64,000 nucleotides of DNA, from positions 9,834,330 through 9,898,329 of the forward strand of contig NC_058150.1 of assembly GCF_011075055.1 (NCBI RefSeq), given 5' to 3'. The position numbers were made by a program, and so were the translations under genes. Positions 1-11,924 of the stretch are shown piece after piece. The notes under the pieces are model-generated. The model was not told where the DNA came from, made no database searches, and saw only the letters and a program-made list of their open reading frames with translations. Every line of letters begins with the position of its first letter. Within the stretch, counting starts at the first letter, position 1. Origin of the DNA: Mangifera indica. Lineage: Eukaryota; Streptophyta; Magnoliopsida; Sapindales; Anacardiaceae.

Positions 1-396
1 CAAAGGAATAAGACCTGTAACCTATAAAATTATGTTGAAAACATGAGGTGTCTAGGGTCTTTTGAAATATAAAGGTTAAAGAAAAATCATAAAGAGGACT
101 GACAAAAACATAACATATGTTTGTGATCACTTTGGTAGGTGTTATTTCTACCACACTCTTATATTTAATCTCTATTGATTTGATTATTAGTAATTATGAT
201 CAAGGACAATCTTATGTCGATAGAGAACTTAAGTAATGTCTTGCTTCGTTATTGGTGATCATATTGATTGAATTATTTATTAAAGTGTGATAAATCTTCG
301 GACTATTTTGCTTTCTAAAATAATGACCGCTTAAAGATAAAATGCTGATTACCCGAGACTCAATATTGCTTTTTGTTTTCTTAAAATAAAATAAAA
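1..396. other. Left flank of MULE1, no gene seen
   Basis: No convincing coding region is visible. The stretch is AT-rich and ends at the target-site duplication of MULE1. Because the DNA on the far side of MULE1 looks like a polypurine tract followed by an LTR (from about 11190), this flank may be the decayed 3' internal part of the same retroelement into which MULE1 jumped. That is inference from position only; no retroelement protein homology was recognised here. Confidence 0.4.
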
Positions 397-405
397 AATA
401 ATTAA
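397..405. repeat. Target-site duplication of MULE1, left copy
   Basis: The 9-mer AATAATTAA lies directly outside the left TIR and is repeated exactly at 11165-11173 outside the right TIR. A 9-bp duplication is the usual size for Mutator-superfamily insertion. The perfect match fixes both ends of the element. Confidence 0.85.
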
Positions 406-515
406 GGGAAATTATAATAATTGGCCAAAATTAAAGGGGTATAAATGAAATTGCCCAAAATAATAAGGCTTAAGCAAAACTGCCCCTATATATAAACAGA
501 GAAAATTTTCTTATT
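406..515 (+). repeat. Left TIR of MULE1
   Basis: The first 21 bases match the inverted right end at 19 positions (GGGAAATTATAATAATTGGCC against GAGAAATTATAATAAATGGCC), and the AAGCAAAA..TGCCC motifs recur further in. A tiny first exon follows near 631, so the TIR probably also holds the promoter of the rightward gene, as in other MULEs. Confidence 0.8.
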
Positions 516-630
516 TCCCATGGTAATCTTCCATGATTTCACTGTGCAAATTCAAAGAAAAATTTCGATCCATGGTCATCCCACAGTCGAAGAGATTTTC
601 GGTGATTTTCGTATTTTTCAATGACCAAAA

Positions 631-3600
631 ATGGCAAAGAAAGTTAGTATATCTTCCCTAATCTTGTTTGAATCAAGTTATTGTTTATATTATTGAGATT
701 TGAGTGAGATTTTACGGTTTGAAATTTTAGGGTTTCGATTTTAAACAATGCTTAAACTGTTTTGATTTTTGGTTGTTTTCGTTGAATTTCTTAAGGGGTT
801 TTGTCTTATACCATATGTAGATTTGATTTGTGTTGAAATTGGAGGTCGAAACAACGAATTTTTGGTTGAAAAATGCGTTTGAAGTGATCGATAATCCGAC
901 TGTGGAAACAGTGCATCCCACAGTCAAGACGAATTCTCCCACAGTTAGGAGAGATTGACCATGGGTTAAGGGGTTAAGTAGCGTTTTCAAAACATTAGGG
1001 AGTTGACCAAGAGCGGTTAGTCCATGACGGGTGTTTTTGAAATTTGCCATGTGACAGTGGGCTAATGTTGTGAATAACGTGGTTTGGGGAGAAAATTTAC
1101 TTTTTTGAAATAGTAGGAGCGCTACTAGATTAGAAAATTATTGAGGGGACAAGGGATAAATATTGGACCTGCTTGCAGTAGAAATTTTCTCCGGGGGTAA
1201 ATTGATATTTTTCATATCTAGGGTTTCTGGACGTGTAGTTTTCAAATTTTATATCCGTTTTTTCTGTTTAGGGTTTTTCAATATGTAGTTTTTGAATTTA
1301 AGATTTGGTTTTTCAATTTTTGTGCTTTTTTGGCATATTTTACGATGTAATGATGTAATTTCAGCTCAATAGTTCAGTTTTTTCATTTATAGGATATATC
1401 GATTCGTATTTTCTAATTTCAGTTTCGTTTTTCTGAATTTCGCTGTTTTATGATATATTGACTCGTATTTTCTAGATTTTTGAATGATTTTTTTTATCAG
1501 TGACATTTTTGCATATTTCAACTTATAGAGTTCGAATTTCAATTTCGTTTTTTTTCTATTTTTGCCTTTTTAGGATAAATCGACTCTTTTTTCAGATTTT
1601 CTAACGATTTTTCAATTGTTCACATTCTATGGCACTTCAACATATAGAATTTAAATTTCAGTTTCGTTTTTTCGATTTTCGCAGTTTTATGATATATTAA
1701 CTAGTATTTTCTAGATTTTCGATTATTAACATTCTAGGGTATTTCAACGTTTAGAATTCAAATTTCAGTTCGGTTTTTTCGAATTTCACCTTTTTAGGAT
1801 ATATCGACTTGTATTTTGAAGATTTTTGAACGATTTTTTGATTATTGACATTTTATGGTATTTCAAAGTATAGAATTCGAATTTCAATTCTGTTTTTTCG
1901 ATTTTCGTCCTTTCAAGATATATCGATTCGTATTTTCAGATTTTCGACTGATTTTTTGATTGTTAACAAAGTAGGGTGTTTCAATATATAGAATTCGAAT
2001 TTCATTTATGTTTTTTCAAATTTTACTGTTTTAGGATATATTGACTCGTATTTTCTAGATTTTCGATTGTTGACATCCTAGGGTATTTCAACGTTTAGAA
2101 TTTGAATTTCAGTTTCATTTTTTTGAATTTCACTATTTTCAGATATATCAACTCGTATTTTAAAGATTTCTGAACGATTTTTTGATTATTGACATTTTAT
2201 GGTATTTCAAAGTATAGAATTCGAATTTCAGTTTCGTTTTTTTTATTTTCGTCCTTTTAGGATATATCGATTCATATTTTTAGATTTTTGGTTGATTTTT
2301 CAATTGTTAATATTCTAAGGTATTACAATGTATAGAATTCGAATTTCATTTTTGTTTTTTCGAATTTCACCGTTTTAGAATATATCGACTCGTATTTTCT
2401 AGATTTTCAAATGATTTTTCAATTGTTGACATCCTAGGGTATTTCAATGTTTAGAATTCGAATTTCAGTTTCGTTTTTTTATTTACGCTCTTTCAGGATA
2501 TATCAACTCATATTTTTCAAATTTTCAAATGATTTTTTAGGGTATTTCAATATTTAGAATTCGAATTTCAATTTCATTTTTTTGAATTTCACCAGTTTAG
2601 GATATATCGACTCGTATTTTGAATATTTTTGAACGATTTTTCAATTGTTAACATTCTAGGGTATTTTAATATTTATAATTGAAATTTTAGTTTTGTTTTT
2701 TCTAATTTCATGATTTTAAGATATATCGACTCGTTTTTTGAGGATTTTCGAATATTTTTTTATTATTGATATTTTAGGGAATTTCAACATATAGAATTTG
2801 AATTTGAATTTGAATTTTTTGATTTTTACAGTTTTATAATATATCGACTCGTATTTTTTCATATTTCTGAACGATTTTTTGATTGTTGACATTCTAGGGT
2901 ATTTCAATTTATAGAATTCGAATTTCAGTTCCATTTTTTTATTTTCACCGTTTTAAGATAATGAAATCTTATTTTTAAAATTTTGTCATTTCTTTTTTGA
3001 ATGTTTTCTATTTTTCATCTTTCTATGTTTTTTTCCATTACTACATTTATTTACATATTTGTTTCTTATGAATGACTTACGATTTTCCAAAATTTTTGTA
3101 GGATACTTCTTGTAAAAGAAAACATATTGAAGGCGATTTGTGAATCCCCGATGAGTCCAAACACTTTTGGGCAAATGTGATATGTCATGCAAAACGCACC
3201 GCATTATCCAGGATTACTTCCATACTGACCTCGGATCAACTTCGACTATTTGAGAGGACATGTTTCAGGCATCTCCTTCGTCTACTTGAAGCCAAATTCT
3301 TTGTGATATTGGTTCATGCATTTTTACTATGACAACTACATATGCTTTTCATCAACGACGAGTTATGGTTTAAGGTTAGCGGTGTTGATGTGAGATTTAG
3401 CCCGTTTGAGTTTGCTTTGATGACGGGCCTTTCATTTAGCCAACAAACTATTATTTCTTCATATATTTCTCGCTCCTCTGGACATAGGATCAGAGATACA
3501 TACTTTTAAGGTTGTCTGAAGGTGTAGTATCATGACATAGAGAGTGTTTTCTTGGCCAGGCTATGAGGGGATGACAATATTGACATCGTTAAGATGGCCT

Positions 3601-6566
3601 TGCTGTATATTCTTCACATGGTGTTGTTAGGGAATGATCGATGAAAGAAGGTATCTGCGGAATACTTACAATTGGTTGATTATTTAGACGAGTTTAATTC
3701 CAACCCCTGGGACGTTGTCGTGTGACAGATGATGTACGAGTCTACGTCACAGGGGAGTGACAAAGTGTGCTCCGGACGGATGCCTGAAATGCGTAAATAC
3801 AACCTCTACGAATTTTCTTTCGCATTTTAGGTAAGTTTTAATTTATTGATTATATATATTAATTGACAAAATTATGAATTGATTTATTTCAATCATTAAT
3901 GATTATATTACTGTATTAGATATATGAGACGCTGGACACCTTGTACGATTGGGTTGACATGATTGATATCTATACGTCCCCATAGATGTTTAAGTGGCAT
4001 ACGCGAGACGTCCCTAGTTGGACTCATATAGACACTATTTTCACTGGTGACCCGATATGTAGTCATTAATTAATAAGTCGATTAATTCATTGAATATTAC
4101 AATTATTTTGACTTATATATCTTCATGATTAGGATGATGTCACATTCCCGCTCCGTCCATCACCGATGGAGGAGGGTTTACCATGGTATGTTAACATTCG
4201 CGAGTACACTGGTTTACTGGATGCTGATTCCTCCTCATCATCTTCGGTTTCTCTTGTGACAGGAGACGGGGATTCTACAGTATCAGGACATTTAGATATA
4301 CCTATCGAGACTTCTAAGACATCTAAGGAGCCTATTCAGCCTCCTGTTATGGACCAGCCTTTCTGTTCCCCTAGAGTTCATAGCCCACAAACCACAGGCC
4401 TTCCTAGAGTTGAGGATCGTACTATCTATCTTGTCATCGAGGAGTGTCTCGTATCAGTACCACCCATTATTTCCACATTAGATACTGCATTGGCACACTA
4501 GGGTGCTACGATTTTATGTGAGATTTCTTGTTTTTGTGATGATATGTCTTCACAGATGACTTAATTACATGACGATATGGCTCGATTAGAGGATCGTCTA
4601 ACTCGTTTAGAGGACATTGTCATGCGCACATGTCCAGCCTTAGTCAATCAGGTTGTAAAACCACATCTCATTTATTACTTATAAAAATTGTATTTCGTTA
4701 TTATTCTGACAACTATATTATCTTCGTACAGGATAGACATGATGGTATTGGGATGACCTCTCCCATTGACAAGGCAATACCATCCTATCAGCCACATGAG
4801 GTCTATATTTAATTTTAAAAATATATTTAATATTAAATTTTGTTATTATATTATGATTTTGTTATATATAAAATGTCACTAATCAAGTTATTATTACTTT
4901 TACTTTAGGGTAGTCATCATGAAGGGGCATCGGTTGGTCCTTCTATTGCATCACCTATCTGATCTGAGGTATGTCATTTATTGATGGAACTATATTTTTA
5001 TGACTGTTTTGTTATCGATTAATTCATTTTATATATTCGTATATGGTCTTCCTCATGAAGGTCTTTCAGCCAGATCTCCAGTTTCTTCAGATCCTTCACT
5101 TGAGGTATAAAAATTATTATAGATATTATATTTTATATAAAATATCATTTACCATTTTATTCTTTTCATGCATATAGGGGACCCGCATTGAGATATTATT
5201 GGTCGAAGGTTCTCCCCGAACACCTTCCTCGGAAGTTGAGATTATGTTTTTTTAAGAAATGTCATTGATTGATTTGTTTTTCCAAATATAATATTTATTT
5301 AACAATGTTTTGTCTCTTTTTCAGGACGAGCGATTGTGCTTACTTGCTGATATCTCGAGCTCTTGTAAAAGGACAGTGGATATTAGTTCACAAAAGGAGG
5401 ACCTCCAAGAGGACATTTCTGAGGTCGTCCATATTGAGGTATATAAATTATAATTACTATATAAGTATTCATATATATTGTTCACTGAGATTTTCAAAAT
5501 TACAATTTTGCAATCTGTTTATCCAAACCTCCTCTCATATACATGGAAAAGGTAACATTAATCGATTAAGGCATAATTGTTACGTAAGATGAAATAATGA
5601 ATTAATAGTTATATGCACTTGCAATAACTAACATTCCATTCTATCCTCTGCCTCAGAGCGTGAGGAATCTTTCCTCACGTGGTACACTAGGCTACGTTTT
5701 CTACTCACATGATGTTTACTTCATCGGGTTTAAGTAGAAAGATAGTTTTTAATGGCTTGTGGTAGAGTTACGCGAGTGGCTGACCGACGATGTAAGTTGT
5801 CCATACTATATAATTTTGTTAAAAGTTTGATATAATCGTCAATAACTAACACATTTGAAGTTGTTTAAACCATTTTAGTATGTGGATTCCTTTTTGGCTA
5901 TATTACGTGGGCACCAGGACAATCACCATTTGATCGTATCACAACATTGGACGATTGCCCACACATTCTTCGTAGGACATATGTAGACCATACTAGATGA
6001 GGAGTTTCAGTTTTTAGGGCTCTTCACAAGATGATTAAGGCAGCTTATACCCTGGGGTTGTTTTACAAACCATGAGGGATGGTCGATAAGGTATAGTATA
6101 ATAGTATTTTCATTATATTTTACATTGAATTAGTTTATAATCAACTTTAATTTGTCACTGTTTATAGGTTTACATTCCTATAAACTTCGACAATGCATAT
6201 TGGGTGGCCGGAGTTATAAATTTCTGTGAATCATCAATTATGGTATACGATTCGAAGGTATCATACTCAGGGAATATAGGGTCTCTCGTATAGTAGATGC
6301 GACTGTACACGATATTCATACTCGTATTATTAGAGGCGACAAGTTTTTGGACAGCTTGTGGGCAGACTCCACGACGTGATCCCTTTGTGTTACATTAAGC
6401 AATGGTTGTCCTTTAGCAGGGGAAAGGCTCTGGTGACTGTGGCATGTTTATGTTACATTTTTTTGGGTGTCTAGCATTGTCATGGAGTGTCAATTTTTCT
6501 CGAGAGTCATCTACCTTCATGAGTCGACGTTTAACATCGCAGTTATATTTCCACTGTATCGAGTAG
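631..6566 (+). pseudogene. DUF1985 / Ulp1-like C48 protease gene of MULE1, decayed
   Basis: A proposed mini first exon (ATG at 631-633, four codons, then a GT donor) is followed by a long intron holding a tandem array. The DUF1985-like region lies at about 3130-3835, with phrases such as the F-x-R-T-C box and the V-R-F-S-P-F-E-F-A box. A Ser/Pro/Thr-rich linker spans 4166-4500. The protease part lies at about 5650-6566. There the His-box codon is TAT (6198-6200, Tyr instead of His before Trp-Val), the Asp codon of V-Y-D-S is kept (6249-6251), and the Gly-Asp-Cys-Gly box is kept (Cys at 6438-6440). Stops occur in the DUF1985 region and around 6290 and 6410. In related MULEs this gene encodes a SUMO-protease-like protein of unknown role in transposition. 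Here it is dead or heavily rearranged. Confidence 0.75.
1200..2960 (+). repeat. Tandem array, about 118-bp unit, roughly 15 copies
   Basis: A degenerate unit recurs, containing a GGATATATCGACTCGTATTT-like core, then ATTTTTGAACGATTTTT, then GGGTATTTCAA and GAATTCGAATTTCAGTT. The core appears at about 1391, 1453, 1573, 1692, 1798, 1917, 2036, 2141, 2262, 2383, 2497, 2591, 2718, 2838 and 2955. Spacing is mostly 105-127 bp. The array lies between the proposed first exon and the DUF1985 exon of MULE1, so it would be intronic. Short reading frames within it are by-products of the repeat. Confidence 0.85.
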
Positions 6567-6957
6567 ATCACGTGTGTACATTTAGTTAGCTCATTGTTTA
6601 TTTATCATTCTTCATATGTTCTTATGTATATATTTATTGTATGTGTGTATGTGTACAATGTACTTTATCTATCATTATATATAGATATCCTTTTGATTTG
6701 ATTTTTTAAATAATCTTGTCACGTAAATAATTATATGTGATTTGAGTGATGTTACTGTCAAACATGAGATAAATTAAAGAAATACTCAAACAACTCATTC
6801 CAACAAATATGAAATGAAGAAATTATTCATACTAAAGTTATTACATCATATGTGAATACAATTACACATTTGAAACAAAAATAAAAATACATTGATTACA
6901 TATCACTAAAGTACAATAATGATAAATCATATAACTAACAAACTAAATATAAGCTCG

Positions 6958-9548
6958 TCAAGATCTTGACCTTTTGCCTTTTCTGGATGAACGCTACAAG
7001 GTGGAGCTTAGAACGGGTGTTGGGCTGTTACATTGGGTTCGTACATGTCCTGGTTCACAGTAATGACTACAAATCCTAGGTGTAACATTTTCTCCTTACG
7101 AAAGATGTCGATTTTTGTTGGAAGGGCGACTCGTACGATGACTATCAAGGACAGGGGGCAGAATAACTATTTCTTCTAGTGAGTGTAACTATTCTGATTG
7201 GTTTCCAAAAGGATTGACAGGTTCTTGATATATTGCATCATAGAATTCGGTGCGAAAGAATGGATGAACTCATGCATTGACATTTGTGAGCCTCATGTGT
7301 CATGCAACAGTGATACCATGCTTATACGGAATACGTGAAAACTGAAACTTTCTACATGTACAAAACATTTCACCAAAGTCCACAATACCGATATATCCAC
7401 CAAAACTAACAACCTGATACCGAGTAGGTGTAATTGGCTGAACCTCCAAGTGTGTAGACTTTGACAGATGACTGCTGATCTTCTCCTCCACCTAAGAGGT
7501 GACAAAGTTAGGACATTCATCTGTAATTTGAAAAAATATTAACAACACATTTATTAATAACCAAAACTAAGGGGAAAAAGTACATGATAAAAACTTTTAA
7601 TTATTAACGATTGCATACTTACTTGCATGGTTTCTCCTTTCGTAAAACCATCACTGCATGGTACCACAAATGAACTCGATGAGCATTATGATAAGGAGGC
7701 CCCGTGCATGTCTGACAAGGGCATTAAATGACTCTGCAATATTAGTTGTCATGATATTGTATCGATGTCCCAGAAAATGTGTTCTACTCCAACGCTCAAA
7801 TCCGACCTCACGTAAATAAGCTCTAGCTTGAAGGTTCATCAAATCAAGAGATCACATCATTGTCCCAAATTCTGCTTTTATGTATGATTTTGCGGCTTTC
7901 CAATATGCACCCACAACTTGTATGGTGGTAAAAAATATGAGAACTTTATAATCAAAATGTATGAAAAAGATAAACTTTTACAAATTTTAATACTTGTTTA
8001 AACACTATACCTTTGATTCTCGTTTATAATTTGCCCCCATGTTAGATAAAAGATTATGACAAAAACATCCATGGTAGACATCTGGAAAGACTTCAGCCAT
8101 TATCGAGTATATAACATGATGCCGATCTGAGATTATTGCCAGCTCGGAAAGGTCATGGATGCATTCTTTAATCCTCATGAGAAACCAACACCACGTGTCA
8201 TGATCTTCTTTTTTGCTGACACCGAAACCACTAGGATATATCTGGTTATTACCGTTAAGAGCCATCACAATGAATAAATGCCCTAGATATCAACTTTTAA
8301 GGAAAGTAGCATCGATGCAAATAATAGGTCGGAGATATTCTCTGAATGCACGAATGAAACATCCTAATGCCATGAAAAAATTCTTAAATCGATGGTCATC
8401 ATCCGTTTCAATAGTAGTAACTATCCCAGATTAGTGCACTGTAGATTGTAGCAATAATCTAGTAAGAGCATAAATAATTCCTCTAGTGAGCCCTTTAATA
8501 AATTTATAGCCCAGTTTCTTGCCCGTCACACCTGTGAATATGAAATGTCAATTTTATACCGGTCGATTATGTCCACAATTTTTTCTTAGGCTGATAAATT
8601 TAATCAATCAACACAAAATTTGACCTCATTAATTGACCTAAAGCTCGGGTCCTAGCTTGTCTATGATGTGGCATGATTTGATCAACTGAACATGTGTGGG
8701 TAGGATTCATATAGTTGATTTGAAACACTTCACCGACTTTGGACTTGTTTGCATGTATATACCACTCACAATTTTTAGCCTTGCACTTAATTTCCCATCG
8801 CATCTTGTTAGACTTTTTGACCATGAATTGAAATCCTTTAAGTAAGGCAAATTGCTTCATAGCATCTTTCAATTGTATTTTATTATGGAAAATATCACCA
8901 ACCGTTACACCATTCTCCTCTCGGATCGATCTGGTACCACTTGATGATGTTGATTGCTGTGAAGGAAAATCAGGAAGCCACTTAAATGGATCAATGGGGA
9001 CATTGTCAAAAAATGGCCCAAAATAATTTTTACTACCTGAAATAGGATCTTCAAGCTGTAAACTATCCATACCCTCGGTAACTGGTGCCATATATTTAGG
9101 CTTTACCTCTTCAGAAGGAATATCGGACATATCATTTCCATCAAAGTCACCCCGTTGGGAACCCTATCTTTTTCTCCATGAGCCTATGAGTTTGCAATGT
9201 ACAATGGGTCATTACTGAAATCAATCAAGTTTTCCAAATCATATTCTTTTTTCACTCCATAATTTCTTCTTCATCTTTTTCCTCCTGCCCTTCAATTAGG
9301 GTACATGTAACATAAACAAGAATACATTCTTGTAAGTACTGAGACATATCAATAAGACCTTGGACATCTTCATTATTTTGGATCTGTACGAGGTAGTCGA
9401 GCTCAATTTTTCTTGGCTTCATTGATAGTTGAAGGTAGTTTTTCATTGGATCAATTCCACAAGACTCCTTCAATAGCTCAATAAATCCCTCAAATGTTGT
9501 TCCATAAGGAATTTTAATCAATTGTTTGGATTCGTCAACATATTTCAT
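6958..9548 (-). pseudogene. mudrA: mudrA-type MULE transposase of MULE1, decayed
   Basis: Reading leftward from ATG 9546-9548: an N-terminal PB1-like region (9252-9548); a MuDR DNA-binding region with C-x4-C, H and C positions (8600-9130); and the MULE DDE core (about 7650-8480). The core keeps Cys-Ile-Asp-Ala-Thr-Phe-Leu (Asp codon 8311-8313) and Ile-Ser-Asp-Arg-His-His. A SWIM finger follows (7293-7500) in which the usual Pro-Cys-x-His reads Pro-Tyr-Lys-His. A CCHC zinc knuckle (near 7040-7080) and a basic tail end at stop 6958-6960. The family cuts and pastes DNA using a DDE triad. In-frame stops (for example just after the first Asp motif) and frame breaks show it is a pseudogene, though some gaps may be introns. 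At least two DDE positions remain. Confidence 0.85.
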
Positions 9549-9689
9549 TGTGTTGTTGCCACCTTGAATCTATTCTCCTTGGTAACGAACCGTTGCATAA
9601 CCATTCATTTTAATTATCAATCCTGTAATGACAAGTTTTTGGAAATAATTATTCATTTATAACAAAAAATCTGTAATAACTATGTAAAA

Positions 9690-10830
9690 TAGTCTTACAA
9701 TTATTAATATAAAAAAAAACCTCTTATATTTTTCTAATATTTTATTTAACTTCTATAATTATTTAACAATTTATGTAACACTCTTGTATGTTATCTTGTA
9801 TCAAAATGCATCTATTTGTTCTTAACATTCCATTTAAAACGTTTTTACAATGTTTAATATCAAAATACCCCCTATATTTTTTTAAATTTTATTTAACCCG
9901 CTATAATTATCTTATATTTTATTAAACATCCTTGTATAATATCTTGTATGAAAATGTATCTATCTATTTTTAATATTTCATAAAAAACGTTCTTACAATG
10001 TTTAATATCAAAATACCCCCTATATTTTTCTAATTTTTATTTAACACCCTATATTTATCTAACAATTTTTTAACAACCTTTTATGTTATCTTGTATCAAA
10101 ATGTATCTATATATTCTTAACATTTATTTAAAACGTTCTTACAATGTTTAATATCAAAATACCTCATATTTTTTAACATTTCATTTAGCCCCCCATACTT
10201 ATCTAATATTTCATTTAATACTCTCGTATGTTTCCTATTATCAAAATACATCTATTCATTCTTAACATGTTTTTAAATCCTTCATGATATTGTGAACTAT
10301 CAAAATACCCCCATGTTTTTCTTAACATTTCTTTAACCCCCTATAATTATCTAAACTTTTATTTAACGCCATTTTATGTTCTCTTGTATAAAAAAACATC
10401 TATCTATTCTTAACCTATTATTTAAATCCTTCATGTATTATGTAATTTTAAAATACCCTGTATATTTTTTTAATATTTATTTTACCCCTACAATTACCTA
10501 ACATTGCATGTATCACCTTTGTATGTTGTCTCATATCAAAATACATCTATCTATTCCTAAAATTTTATTTATAATGCTCTTACAATGATTATTATCAAAA
10601 TGTCCCCATATTTTTATAACATTTCATTTGACCCCCTTAATTATCTAACACTTCATTTAACACCCTTGTATGTTGTCTTGTATCAAAATATACCTATCTA
10701 TTCTTAACATGTTATTTAAATCTTTTATATATTGTATAATATCAAAATACCCCCATATTTATCTAACATTATATTTAACCCCTATATTATTATCTAATAT
10801 TCAAGTACCCCCTTTATATGACATATAAAC
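9690..10830. repeat. Tandem array, about 145-bp unit, about 8 copies, right arm of MULE1
   Basis: The phrase ATATCAAAATACCCC recurs at about 9858, 10003, 10149, 10287, 10447, 10590 and 10741 (some degenerate), followed each time by TATATTTTTCTAACATTT-like and TTAACCCCCTATAATTATCT-like stretches. It lies between the transposase start and the right TIR, mirroring the unrelated array in the left arm. No coding potential is seen. Confidence 0.8.
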
Positions 10831-11039
10831 TAGATTTAACAAATAAAATTAAGTTTTTAGGTTAAGATTCGTATAAATACATTTTTTTCACGAATAGCTT
10901 TTTTCGAGTTGAATTCAGAAATACGAACTTCTTTCATCCGAACGAACCCGTACTAATTGATATTGAGTAAAATGAGAGTGAGAGTGAGTGTTTGAGTGAT
11001 ATGAGAAGTGTGTGTAATAAGAGTGAGTGAGAGGGTTTA

Positions 11040-11164
11040 TATAGATGTGGTGAAGGGTAATTTTGGTATTTTAAAAAAAGTTTAGGGCATTTTTGCTTAA
11101 AAATAGTGAAATTTGGCATTTTTGCTTAATAGAGGGGTAATTTGGCCATTTATTATAATTTCTC
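11040..11164 (-). repeat. Right TIR of MULE1
   Basis: Inverted counterpart of 406-515, with repeated AAGCAAAAATGCC motifs when read inward. It is followed directly by the second copy of AATAATTAA at 11165-11173. Confidence 0.8.
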
Positions 11165-11189
11165 AATAATTAATGTTGCCTAAGTGAGA

Positions 11190-11880
11190 GAATGTTGAGA
11201 ATTTTCTTATGTGGACTAATGTTAATTATGATTTTAGTTTTATAAAATTAGGTAATTGAATAGTTCAATGTTAGTTTGCAGCTGCACTTGAGTGTTCAAT
11301 AAGGATAAGTCTAATATATTTAAATATTACGATCTAAATGGACAATATAAATGTGGGATTTGAGGTTTATTAAACCTTGATGAGGAGTCAATTAACATGT
11401 TATATGTTGGCTAGGTGTCTACTCCAAAACTTAATGTAATAAAAATATAATATAGTTTATCCTATTGAAAGCTATCATTTAGTGAGGTTTTTTAGAGTAG
11501 AAGACCAAGTCACATCGAAATGTGATCTTGAGATGCAATCTCGGTAGTTTTATAGATTTAGATTGCATGACAATCTAGGTATTTCTATAACTCTAAATTT
11601 AATTCAATATTTTATAATATATGCACAGATCTTGTGAATTAGGATTGTATGATTTTATGTTTGTTCATGGGTATTAAATCTTACACATGTAACTCTCCCT
11701 CTTTGTACTTTAAATAGAAAGGTTTGAATAGAGGAAAGGGGGAGACTATTCTTTTGTATCTTAGCCAATACGCTTTTACATTTAACAAAAACATAAACAA
11801 CATAACTATGAACATGGTTCCTTAGTAGGTCAAACCATGTTTAAAACATCCTTGTCCTCACAATCTCTTGCACAAAGTCA
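11190..11880 (+). repeat. Putative retroelement LTR preceded by a polypurine tract
   Basis: A purine run (AAGTGAGAGAA, about 11178-11189) is followed by TGTTGAGAATTTTC, a common LTR start. Downstream, around 11700, is a TTTAAATAG box with a short leader-like run, as in LTR promoters. No matching second LTR lies in the window, so the right boundary is a guess. It could also be ordinary intergenic DNA. Confidence 0.35.
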
Positions 11881-11924
11881 CACCCTCAATTAAGCTATTT
11901 ATTATCTCTTGCATAAGATCATAC

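Larger units (their letters stand above)
406..11164. mobile_element. MULE1: complete Mutator-like element with Ulp1 protease gene (Kaonashi/CUMULE-like)
   Basis: A 10,759-bp element bounded by imperfect TIRs. The left end reads GGGAAATTATAATAATTGGC and the right end, read inward, GAGAAATTATAATAAATGGC. The similarity fades over about 75-110 bp. A perfect 9-bp duplication flanks it. Inside are a rightward DUF1985/Ulp1-type gene (631 to about 6566) and a leftward mudrA-type transposase gene (6958-9548), arranged tail to tail, with tandem arrays in both arms. This layout is that of plant MULEs carrying a C48 Ulp1-like protease. Both genes contain stops and altered key residues, so the copy is probably immobile by itself, but the ends look well kept. 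Confidence 0.88.

Noticed and set aside
1200..2960. CRISPR-like array
   Set aside because: The whole 118-bp unit is repeated with drift; there are no constant repeats with unique spacers, and the DNA is eukaryotic.
2716..3204. Lysine-rich minus-strand frames
   Set aside because: They are the reverse complement of the AT-rich tandem array and adjoining intron of MULE1.
4166..4501. A 111-residue Ser/Pro-rich open frame as an independent gene
   Set aside because: It has the position and composition of the linker exon in DUF1985/Ulp1 MULE genes.
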